Of a stretch of 64,000 bases of DNA, positions 34,901-46,900 are shown one piece after another. The notes under the pieces are model-generated. The model saw only the letters and a program-made list of their open reading frames with translations, had not been told where the DNA came from and ran no database searches. Both the position numbers and the translations under genes were made by a program. The stretch is from Mactra quadrangularis (lineage: Eukaryota > Mollusca > Bivalvia > Venerida > Mactridae): assembly GCA_025267735.1 (NCBI GenBank), contig CM046297.1:12398515-12462514 (forward strand). The letters are read 5' to 3'. Positions within the stretch are counted from its first letter, which is position 1. Every line of letters starts with the position of its first letter.

Positions 34901-37900
34901 GGAGTCCTATTGTCTCAAGTCAACTTTATTAGGCTATACTTTGTTATGCGATCAGAATTTTTAATGTGCAGTACCCACCTAAAGTTTGGAAACAGAAGAA
35001 ATTTAATACAATTTTTGAATTTTGATGATTATTTTTGTAGAATCATTATTTTTAATATATTTAAGTATGGTTTGTGATAAAATGAAAACAATTTTCATGA
35101 GTGCAACACATTTATAAGATTCAGCATCTGACATCCTAAAACCTCCAAAACCATGTTAAATGTAATTATTTTCCATAACATTGCTTTTATGCTTTTTTGT
35201 AGTCTCGGTTATAATTATAATGATACCACCCCCCCCCCCAAAAAAAAATACAAAACTACAAAGCGTTTTAAAATAAACAGTTAACAAATTTTAGATAAAT
35301 GCTGTTCAGTAGGCTTACAATCTGAAAATGTATCTAAACTTTTGGTGGGTACTGTATATATATATGTTAATCCTGCACTGTTTGTAGCTGTTGCTCTTTT
35401 CATTTTTATCAACTAAGATTTGTGTCTTTGAGTGTTACACCGATTATACTTTATTATTATGATGTTGTTGTTTTTATATGCTTTTTATGCTGTTGTGTTT
35501 TTGTTATCAAGATAAGGGTCCCATCTTGACTGTCTTGTTTGAAATTGATAAAGGTTGGATCTAGTGATTGATTTAGGGGACTGTTAGGGACCCCTTCCTC
35601 TCCAATTAGCCTTTCTCCTACAATGAGTGTAAAATCAATCAATCAAGTAGGGATCCAGCTAGGGGCAAGGGGCTGGTGATCTGACCTTTGGAAAGTACAT
35701 TGAGAATGGGATTCCAAATTAAAGGGCCAACACAAAACAATCCTTCATACATGTATTTTACACCCTCCTTAATTTACATGTAGTTGTACAAGTTTAGTTC
35801 TGACCCATTGAAATATTTTGTGCAACCACAGTTGGATCACAAAATCCCAGCCCCTTTGATCCCCTTTGATGTTTTGTAAAAAAGTAAGCTATAAGCAAAG
35901 TGTAATATTTTTATATTAAATATTTAATCAGGGTTACTCCTCTGAGGTGAGTATTTATCTCTATACATAGATTATGTATTATTTAAGGTCTGAATTCTTG
36001 TTGCATTTGCTCAATATTACCTTAGTGAAATTAAGGACTTGAATCATACATTTTAAATGTTTTTTTATAGAATCTTATGTTATCTGTACAAATTAGATTT
36101 CTTCTATCCTTTTCCTTTGTGGGATTAGCTAAAATAGTTAAATTCTAAAAAAATATGTTTTTGTTCATTCCCCTCCTCTTAGCCTTGGTGTGCTGAATTT
36201 GTGTTTCCTTTTGGTTGAATTTAGTGTCCTTTAACCTTTGGAATAAGATTTAGTGTTCTTTAACCTTGGGGAAAAAGATTGAGTGTTCTTTAATCTTGAT
36301 TAGTATTCTTTAACCATGGCAAAAAGATTTAGTGTTCTTTACCCTTTGGAATAAGTTTTAGTGTTCTCTAACCATTGGAAAATATTAATGTTCTTTAACC
36401 TTTGGGAAATATTTAGTGTTCCTTTACCTTTGGGGGAAAATAAATGTTCTCGAACAAACCTTTGAAAAAAATGCATGAATGTCCCCTAATATTTTGGAGA
36501 ATGCATGATGCATTTTGACTATTAAACAGTTATTTGGCATGATAAAATCTGGATTGTTTGAATTAATTTACTTTAGTGTCCTGTGACCTTGAAATGATTT
36601 ACGGTTAAGTGGCATGATTAAACCTTAATTTTTTAATTAAGACTTTATTTTAGTGTCTGTGACCGTAGAAGGATTAAGTGAATATTTGATCATGAAAATA
36701 ACTTATAATATTTTGTGCTTTTCAAATGCTTTGAAACTGAAATGAAAGCCATTGCTAAGTAAACATGCTCAATAACACAATTTTGGTTTGCCTGCATTAT
36801 CATGAAATGTCCATCTTCTTAAATGCTTTGCTAGACATTAGTTTTAAATTCAAGAATTAGAACAAGCAATAAATGAAATGAAAATTTTACTGGGTCCAGT
36901 ATTATTTTACGTGCCTGCCAAGTAGTTAATACCCTTATTTTTGAAGTTGTTTGTCTTGTGTTTAACTAATATTTTGTTGGCCTGGAACCTGAGGCATGGC
37001 ACTATGAGGGTATCTGAATTAATTAAATCAAAGTTTTTGCTAATGTAGCTTTTTTTCAGAATGTGTTTTTTTACTTAGTGTATATTATATATGTGTGTTA
37101 GCTATTTTAAGTTTGTTTTTGTTTTTGATGTATGTATATAGCATGGATAGTTGATATTATCATTTTTTAGTTTTATATTTTGTAATAACATTTCTAAATT
37201 TCAGTTGAAGCGGACAGTATCGTACAAGAATACTAACCTAGTGTATCTAGATTTACCCATGATATATGTGGTATGATAACTGCTATGTTCATATAGTTGT
37301 GATCTTTTCATACACACACCTCTCCTTACTGACTGATCTTATGCCTCAAAGGTAGCTTTCAACAATGGCTTATTGTCTATATTGAAAAAATAACATATGG
37401 TTGTCTATATTTTGGTTTGATGTGCCAAAAACTAAATGAAAGTAGTTATTTAATAGTTTAGTTTATATAGTGGTGGGACATCGGCTGAAAATCGTAATCA
37501 ATCATCCGTTGGAATCGGTTACTGTTGTCGATGCGATTCTTCCGATTAAAATAGGTTCCTGATAAGTTTGCTTTTGCATGCATGTTTCACTGTGAATACT
37601 TATAAAATATATGCACTATGGACTAGGCAATAATTTTTCTTTTAGTCAAATGCGTACCTCCAAAAATAAATGATCTATTGACTAGTTCTCTTGACTAGTG
37701 TAGTAGTTGTACATTTGGCACTTAGACAAAATTTATCAGTGTCCAATACAAGTGCCGATGATCGATTCTGATAAAGTTTAATCGATTAACAGAATGGGAA
37801 GCTTCCAACAAGTGATTAATCGATTATTTCTGATCATTGGTACACCACTAAGTTTATACTTATTTCTTTTAGCTCAATTGTGAAACAAGTTCTTACAACT

Positions 37901-40900
37901 TAAATTAATTACTTTTGAGTCTCTTCCTGATACTGAGCTATTAGGATAAAGTAATTTTTTTAGAAACTTGATCAAGGAAACAACAGGGCTGGTTTTGAAC
38001 GGGATTCAAATCAACACAAAGTTGGCTTCTATTGATTACCAGTCTAATGTTGTAACTGCTTGGCCGTGCACTCCTTTAGTTATCTCAATGACCCAACTGC
38101 AATCTGCAAAAAACAATTTTTGTAAAATCAAAGTTTTAGAAAATAGAATTTTGATACAGACTTTGAAAAGGTACATACCTTTTTGGAGGGGAATGGGGTT
38201 GTACTTAAAGCCATTGTTGGAATGCTCTCCTTGTATTGTGAACTGTGAACATACACATTCCTGCAGTTATTTCCTGCATGGTCCTAAAAGAACATAGCTT
38301 GATCAATTGACCACAGAACCTGAATATTGTCTTAAATATTGTATTGTTTTACAATGTAGTAAACTGTTTACTGTAGTAAATTGCTCTTGTACGCAATGCA
38401 CTTACTACAGTCTTGCGTGCAAAACTTGATTTGCTTGAAAAAACAACAACGTTGCATGATGTAAACAAACATCAACTTGAGTTCCAAATTAAGTCTATTG
38501 TTTGTTAAGGCAATGATGTGACATAATTGTGTATAAATTGTATCTTTGTTTGTCAATGTAGAAATGATGTTAATGTTCTATTTCCTTCAAATACCCTTAT
38601 CGGGCCTAAGTTAGATAGTAGCAGCAACCATTGTGCTTTCACATTTGGTAAACAATGCAGACAAGCATTCGTCCTTGAGTAGAAATTTTGGTCTAGATTG
38701 TCCAAATAAATAAGATAAAGGCTCTTGGAACTGCTCATAGATTGTATTGTATCAATCTCTAGATCAGCGTCTTTGAGGATCCTGTGAGAGGGGTTTGGTC
38801 TAGAGGGTCAATACTTTGGTGTAGAATTTTCAAAATTTTTTGCTAAAAATGAGATTTTGAAAAACTGAAAATGATATTCTGTCCTGGATTTGAGTTCAAA
38901 GGCATATTTGAAAAACATTAAAAATTTTAAAAGGGGAACCCATGCCAAATTGGGTTTTGAGTCATATTGATGAAATAGTAGCATTTTTAACTTGTCCATT
39001 GTAATTATTTATGTTGAAAAAGGGCAAATTTTTGGCCATACTTAGAAATGGGAAATGGTGATTATTACGACACATGGTTAGACCTTGATGAATATAATTA
39101 TGATATTTGACTGAATATATAATTATGATGTGTGATGTTCTATGTCAGTTTTATTGTATAACTTGGTCAATATGTCAGTCATTCTTGCTGTAATATGAAA
39201 ACACGTTATATTTTATAGTTTTCATTCTTGTTGTTATATAAACACTTTATTTTTATAGTTTTCATACTTTATTACAATATAATTATGTTATCATTCCTTC
39301 ATACGTTCACTCTATCGTTAGGGCTTCACGATACGCCATAAGCATATGGCGATATATTGCAATACACTGGCAACGTATCGCGATACGTACCACGTACCAA
39401 TTTTGTAACTTAATGTAAAATTGAATAAATAATGGAAAAACTGACACTTTGGTACATTTATTTCGTGAAGGGAAGAATTTTCCAATGAAATAAAAAATAT
39501 CGCCAAATACCGGTATGTTAAAATTGAGTTAGCTGACTGACTTGGCAATATGACTGAAAAATGGTAAAATTCAGTGTAAGGGACCACATGAATCATAAAT
39601 AAATATATTTCTGGCCCGACACTAAATTTAAAACGAGGTTGCCCAACTTGACAGCCAGTTATATTTTCAACTTGCCGAAACCATGTTTTTAATAGCAATA
39701 GATAGTTGCCGGAACTAAAATATATATATTGGTCGTCAGGGGCAATAGGACAACCTTAAATGTCAAGCTCTGAATACAATGACAACTATGATAATATGGG
39801 GGTTGAAAAAGATTTAGACAAATCAAGGACGTGTGTTCTACACTACTGTTATGTATATTCCTATTTCATGATTGAAATGTAGGAATAATTTAATGTTGTC
39901 TTGATGTAGTAAGGAATGTTTGTATTGTAGTTACATAGACTAGATAAATTTTATTCAACTGTCAGCGGCACATGCATTCATGACAGTATTTACATACTCA
40001 CTATAGATAAGGCCATGCCAAATCGGAATTCTGTTAAGCGTCAACTCAAATTTGACAATTCTAGGTTCCTATTCACAAACACACAAACTGAAAACGAAAA
40101 AACAAATATTTTTAGTACAAAAAACAATGCATTATATTTTTCAATGAATAACCTCGTAATATGAAACAATGATCTGAATTTAATATAAAATGACTAGCGT
40201 TTTTATGTAAAATATACATTGTATTTATGACACAGTTATGATAAATTGCTTACGATGAATAACGTTGTTGCCGAACACAACTTTCCCTGAATTAAATTGT
40301 CGTATCGAATCCCGGAACATCGGAATTATTCACAAACTTCTCCAACAATTTTGTTTATTATTTTGATTAAGGGCTCTAAAACATATGCCCACGCGGACGC
40401 TTAACAAAATTCCGATAAGGCATGGCCTAATCTAGTATCTAAATCAGTGGGAGAGTGTATAAGGCTATACGCCACTGACAGTTGAATAAGATATACCAAA
40501 ACAGAGATAAGAAAAGATGTGAACAAAATAAAAGAAATCAAAAAATGAGATTGATTAGATCTGCTTTACATAAATCTCAACCTGAGATTGATCTCACAAA
40601 GTAAAGATTTTCTGATCTCTGTATGATATCAGTCTTTTTGTATTGTATTGTATTGTATTGTATTGTATTGTATTGTATTGTATTGTATTGTATTGTATTG
40701 TATTGTATTGTATTGTATTGTATTGTATTGTATTGTATTGTATTGTATTGTATTGTATTGTATCTTGTATCATTTTGTTAAGTATAGTATCATACTTTCT
40801 TATATAGTTCTTCATAATTATATAGTGTATTTATACATTGAAGTACAGTGAAATTTCTCTCTATAGCCACCTCTTTATAACTGTCATATTTAAAAAATAG

Positions 40901-43900
40901 CCATTTTCTATGATACCTTTGTCACTTTTCTAAATTTGTGTTCTGTTAAATGGGGGGAAAACTGCCGCCTAAATTTACCTTTTTTAATAAAAATGATCTA
41001 TATAACAACCCTCTGGAAATCAGCCACTGTAGCTTATCATGCAAGTGGTTATAGTAGAGAACTTCCACTGTAGTTCTAAATGTATGCACTCAGGAAAATA
41101 AGGTAAAATACAGTGGTCTCCCTTTAATGAAAATTTTTTACTGTTACTATAAAGGATAATAATGCAATTATTTTGCTCTAATCTGAATTCACAGCCTTAT
41201 GATCTGGCTCATGTATTCTGGCCAATTGTCGGTCAATGAAAATGCTCTATTAGGTTGTATGAATTTAAAACTTTGCATTTATTTACAGATATTTTTGTCT
41301 TAACATTATTATTATTATATACCGCATTTGTATAGTGCTCTTTTCATATTGAATATATGTTCAATTTAGCGCTAAACATGATTTTTACATTTATTTTTTC
41401 CCTGTGTTACTAACAAATATGTACTGTAACAATGAAAGGTATATGTTTATTATTGATTGATCTTAGTGGCATCTTAATTATAAACTCTATGTAACGGACC
41501 TCCATTATGTACATGGAATATTTTTCTGTATAGTGTTTTTCAGCAACAATGTCTATAGATAGGTTAGCGCAAGACAAGTCTAAATCCTTCTTTATTTACA
41601 TGTAGTTAGACTTGTTTTGTACTGACACAAACTTTTAAAAACATTTTATTTTACCTTACAAGAATTGTTGGGAAAATCGGATATTTTTAAGTTCCCAAAT
41701 TACATCTATTTTTTCCTTATTGCTTGTTTTTCAGGAATCAGTTGATTCAAGCTCTAGTTCAGATGATGATATAGAGCTTCCAAATGACCAAGATGATGAA
41801 CCAAATGAAACTACCAAGCTTCTGATTCACTCAGATGATGAAGATGATGATAGAATTGATGGAGGCGGAAAAGTTGAACTCTTCATTTCTGAAGACCACG
41901 AAAAGCCTACAAAAGATGAAAAACCTGCACAGAAGAAAGTTGAGAATTCACATCTACAAGTACCTTGGTCGATTGGTGATTCTGAGAAATCTGATTCTAG
42001 CATTCAAAAACCAGGACTCTTCTATATTGGTAGGTTACCATGGTGATGTACTAGTTCTTGACCCTAGTTGTCTCACTTTCTCTCAAACATTTGATGTAAA
42101 TTTTAAAATGCTCACATCTGCCATATTAGTTCTGTTGGCAGCCTGTCTGACTATAAAGCCAAAGATAAATGGTTGATGTGGTGTGAAGCACCTTTTATAA
42201 AATAAATGCTTTAAAATAATTAATTTTGCAAGCTTATGGTGTATAAGTAAGCCTGGCATTGTAGCATGCTGAAATCTCTGAAAATGTTTAGGAAAACTAC
42301 AATTCTAATGTTAAAGACTGAAATTTTTGACGAAAAATATTAGTACTTACAATTTTCTGTAAAAATTCTTAGTGCCTTGAAAATTGAAAGAAATAAATAT
42401 TCCCTTTGTGTGAAATAGAAAAAACAAATATTCATGTACAACTTACTGATTCATGGAATGTTCAGTTACGTTTTTAAATTCTTAGATTGGTAATTTGGCT
42501 AGGAGATATGTCCACAGATAACTTTTAGGCATGGTCCCTGCTACCACTTTTAATAATGTAATCTATTTTTGGAGTCCCTCTATGTTTTCTGCTGTGAGAA
42601 GGATAGCCAATGATAGTTTATTATTAGTGGTTTTAACAGCTTTTAATTGCTGCTGTTGTAACTATGGCCCTGGTATCTTGTTATACAAAGATCGAATGAT
42701 AAATGAAAAATAGTAAAGAAGCTTAAATTGTTGTAGTCTGCTTTTAATTGATATATTCAGATGAGACATGGCTGCTGTTGACAATTGCACTGAGTAGGTT
42801 TATTAAAAAGCACTGAATTGATTTATTACATTTACTAAAAAAAATATATTTCATTTAAATCAGTGAGTGTTGTCACATGACTGGTGAGTTAAATGATTGA
42901 CATTGTATTGTTTAGAAACAAAAAATGTGACAAATTAGGCACCATCTTTGTACCTCAGTACCTGCAATAAGTAATACTTTATAGAGAACATAACACAGAT
43001 GAACAATTTAGGTTATTAGTATTTTATTTATGGATCATAGAATCATTATAGCTTCAAAAAGTTATACACCAATGCATTATTTTGAAACAACATGTTTTTT
43101 ATTGCACAAGTATTGTAATAATTATATCATACAATATAATATTTCATTATTTAGAATCCACATTTTTAAATAGGCTATTTGGTAAAAGAGGGACAATCTT
43201 CCTCAAATCTGTGATAATAATTATTAGATATGGAAATATTCTTGAAATTAAACTGGCCTCTAGAATATCATTCATTAGATGTTAATTGTCTTTTTTAAAT
43301 GGCGGCCATCTTGGTAGCCATCTTGCGTTATTCCAACTTTTAACATTTTTAGTTGTTGGTAGCCAAATATCATGTCAGACACAAGAATTCTAAATTGTAA
43401 ATGATTAATTTTCTTGATGTACATTAGCACTTTGAACAAAAAATCTGCATATTGTAGAAATAACAAAGTTTCATATGTTTGTGTTCTGCACTTAGTTAGA
43501 TTTTTGCTAAGCAACATAGCGCACTGAAAATAGTTTAGAATTGCAGTCCTTGAAAATGGCCCTTAAGCTCAAAAGTCTTCAAATTTTATATTCTTGCTAG
43601 ACTAAGTATGTCCCTAAAGTTTGTGTTAGACAGTTATAATAAGTCATTCTTACTTTCAGTGTTAATTGAAATATATGTTACCTTGCAGAAGTTTTCAATT
43701 CATCCAATATCCCCTTTTTCCTATATATTTGCCTATTGAAAGCCCACAGCTATTCTTGGCATTGGCAGGTCCTATCATTTTGATGCAATTTTGTCTAAAA
43801 ATGTTTTATTTCCTCTGTAAAGAGGGAGATGGAAGATTAATTGTGAAAATATAAGCAAGTGCTAATAATAGAAAAATGTCCAGGTTTGGTAAATTGGTCA

Positions 43901-46900
43901 CCATTTGTTGCCTTTTAAAAATTGTTAGCATCTGCCATAGATTTTGAACAAATATAGAATATAGAGTGGCACAATTATGGGATATGTTTAGGATACTTCA
44001 GAACAATTTTAAGATAACTTTGGGATAATTTTAGGATAATTTTGAAAGATTTAAGAGATTTAATACTGACAATTTTAGGATAATTTTAGGATAATTTTGA
44101 AAGATTTAAGAGATTTAATACAGACAATTTTAGGATAAATTTAGGATAAGTTTAAACGATTTGAGAAAATAAATACATACAATTCAAGGATGAGTATGAA
44201 TTTAAAACAGTTTTTTTGCTATGTTTAAGATATTTTTAGGATAATTTTAGGTTGTTTCAGGGATATGTTTAGTTTTTAACCTTTCCAGACCTACCGTTAT
44301 AGAATGTATATTTTCTTATGTTCAGGTAACTTTACTAGTGAACCTACATATGATACAGGTATTTGTTATATTTCATGATTGTGTTCTATAGGTACAATGC
44401 TTTATGTACCTTTTGTTTCTTGCTTTGCTATTTTTATCATTTACATGACTGTCTCACTTGGAGCACTAAGTGTGTGCTTCATGTGAGCTTTGTGATTGGT
44501 CTTTGTCTGCTGGTGGAATAAAATGGAGTTCATGTGTCCATCAAGGAATTGTGGAGGTATGAAAACCTATCAGGTACCGCAATAGTAAAAAACACAGACC
44601 TTCCACTCATTACTTCCCCAGATAATTTAGACTTTTAAACTTGGTTATACAAAAGGACACCACACACAAATGAGGAAAACAATGGCCCGATATGGCCTTT
44701 CTGTGATGGTGTGCCGTAAAACCCAAACAAACAAACATGAGGAAAACAAAAACTTAATACGAATCTGCCTTGGAATGGTAAGTGGCAAAGTAATTGCCAC
44801 TGGAAGTTCGAACCAGATTCTATGGTGCAGAACCTTTATCTAGGGTCTTCATGCCTCATGTGAGCAATATAGGGTCCTCGGAGTCCTTATTTAGGGTCTT
44901 CAAGTCTCATGTGAGCAATTTAGGGTCCTCAGAACCCTAATCTAGGGTCTTCATGATCCATCCAATCATGTTTACTGCTTTATCATGCATTGTTTTCTTG
45001 TTACTTTGTCATTCATCAAAGGGTTTACATGTCACAGCACTAAGGAGAAATGATAAAACTTTAGCTAAAGCTAGATTGACCTCATATTAGAACTTTAGTC
45101 AATGCTAGATTGACCTTCATAAAGAAATGTTGCTATGTTGTGTTGGCTTTGCTCCCATTTGTCTATTAGTACCAATGCAATACACTCATATTTTTTCTGC
45201 ACAATCATTGGTGATTTGGGTTTATCAGATTAGTTGAGACACATAATGTATTTAAACTAGAAGAAAACTCCCTTGTACAGACATTATAATATCAGAAAAC
45301 TACCCATTCCTAATAAGTGCTAGTACTCCCTTGCCTTTAAAATATTTATTTTCCTGCACTCATTTCACCCTCAAATAAAGCTTTAAAGGACATATTACTT
45401 TTTGAAGAACTTAGGTAGTGATTGAGCTCAAGAACCTGGGCTCTTGGATTTAATTATTGGCTGCAGCAGGTTAAACAAAGTTTCATGCAAATATCAATAT
45501 TATTTGTACGGTAATAATGAATACTTTATTTAACAAGGCTATACATTAGGATAAATCCTACCTTTCATGTGGACCTCTGTTATCAATATAGATGTTTCAT
45601 AATTATTTTCCTCCATAAGGGGAGAAGTTTTCAGCTTTTTTTGGAATCATGTATACAAGTACTGGTAAAGAATTATGTCCAGGAAATCTGCTAAGGCCAG
45701 AAGACATCCAATTAAAGGACATCCTTTGACCACAAAACCAGGGTCGATAGCGCAGTTGGTAGCGCATCGGGATTCGGAATCTCATGTCCCGAAGGGGGTA
45801 CAGGTTCGAATCCGTCCTGGGGAGGATACCCTTCCATGAAAATTAGACAATAATGTCAATTTTCCTCCATTGATTAGATAATATGGAGAAGTTTCCGGCC
45901 TTGTGGAAGGGTAGGTGAGTACTGGTTATAGACAAGGGTCCAGGTAAGCTAGGTTAGGTGCGCTGTACGCAGTGAAATGACCTAAGATGTGTTGATATGG
46001 TGTCAACTCCAATAAATAAATAACTTTGACCACAAGAAATGTCAAAGTCTAAAAAATGCACTGTACCATTTGTATTAAATTTATTGTTGCTAGACTTAGG
46101 CTTAGGGTTTCCTGTTAGATTAAAAGTTTTTATTAGCTAGGCTATATTTCACGGGCTTACTGCAAAACAGTTGTTACTCAATTTAAGAAAAGAGTGAGTT
46201 ACGACCGTTTAGCCTTAAGCCCACGATTTGTAACAATCATTTATAGGAGTTTTTACCCAGGTACAAAAACACTGTTACTGTCAAGATGTCTACAAAGAAA
46301 AATAGGACTGTTTTTGCACACTTCAGCAATAATATGTTGTAATGTTGTGTCCATACGGTTGCAAAATTAATAAATGTAAGTCCTGTTGAAGATCTAACAT
46401 GGATGAAAGTTATCAGGACTATAATGTCTGAAGCTGAGGAATTAGGAACCTAAGATAGAAAGGTCTTTTTGAACAATAATTTTAAGTTAGCATTGTTTTG
46501 AGTTGCATTTTAGAGGCACTGGCTGTGATTGTATGCAAGTAAATATTGTAAACACACTGAACATACTGAAATTCATAATGGTCACCCATTCAATCACTAA
46601 CCATTATAGCAGGCTATTTTTTCCCGTCCAATCTTTTCCCCGGCCAATCTTTTTCCTGGCCAATCTTTTCCCCGGCCAATCTTTTCCCTAGCCAAGCTTT
46701 TCCCGGCCAATCTTTTCCCCGGCCAAGCTTTTCCCCGGCCAATCTCTTTCCTGGCCAATCTTTTACCCGGCCAATCTTTTCCCCGGCCAAGCTTTTCCCG
46801 GCCAATCTTTCCCCCGGCCAATCTTTCCCCTGTCTGTTGCTTACTAAGATTATAAATGTCCTGCATTCTATGTTCTGACCGTAAATACCCGCTTTCACAA

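Noticed and set aside
37968..38297. 109-codon open frame
   Set aside because: No recognisable protein family, no splice context consistent with the surrounding gene; part of it resembles a decayed tRNA-like repeat on the minus strand.
40594..40851. Repetitive open frames on both strands
   Set aside because: Product of the (TATTG)24 microsatellite, which lacks stops in some frames.
43300..43335. GGCGGCCATCTTGGTAGCCATCTTG as a regulatory YY1-like site
   Set aside because: CCATCTT resembles a YY1 core, but one or two matches in intronic DNA are expected by chance.
45738..45815. Possible tRNA gene
   Set aside because: A and B boxes are good, but the acceptor stem does not pair and the sequence continues into a SINE body with target duplication; the same holds for all other copies.
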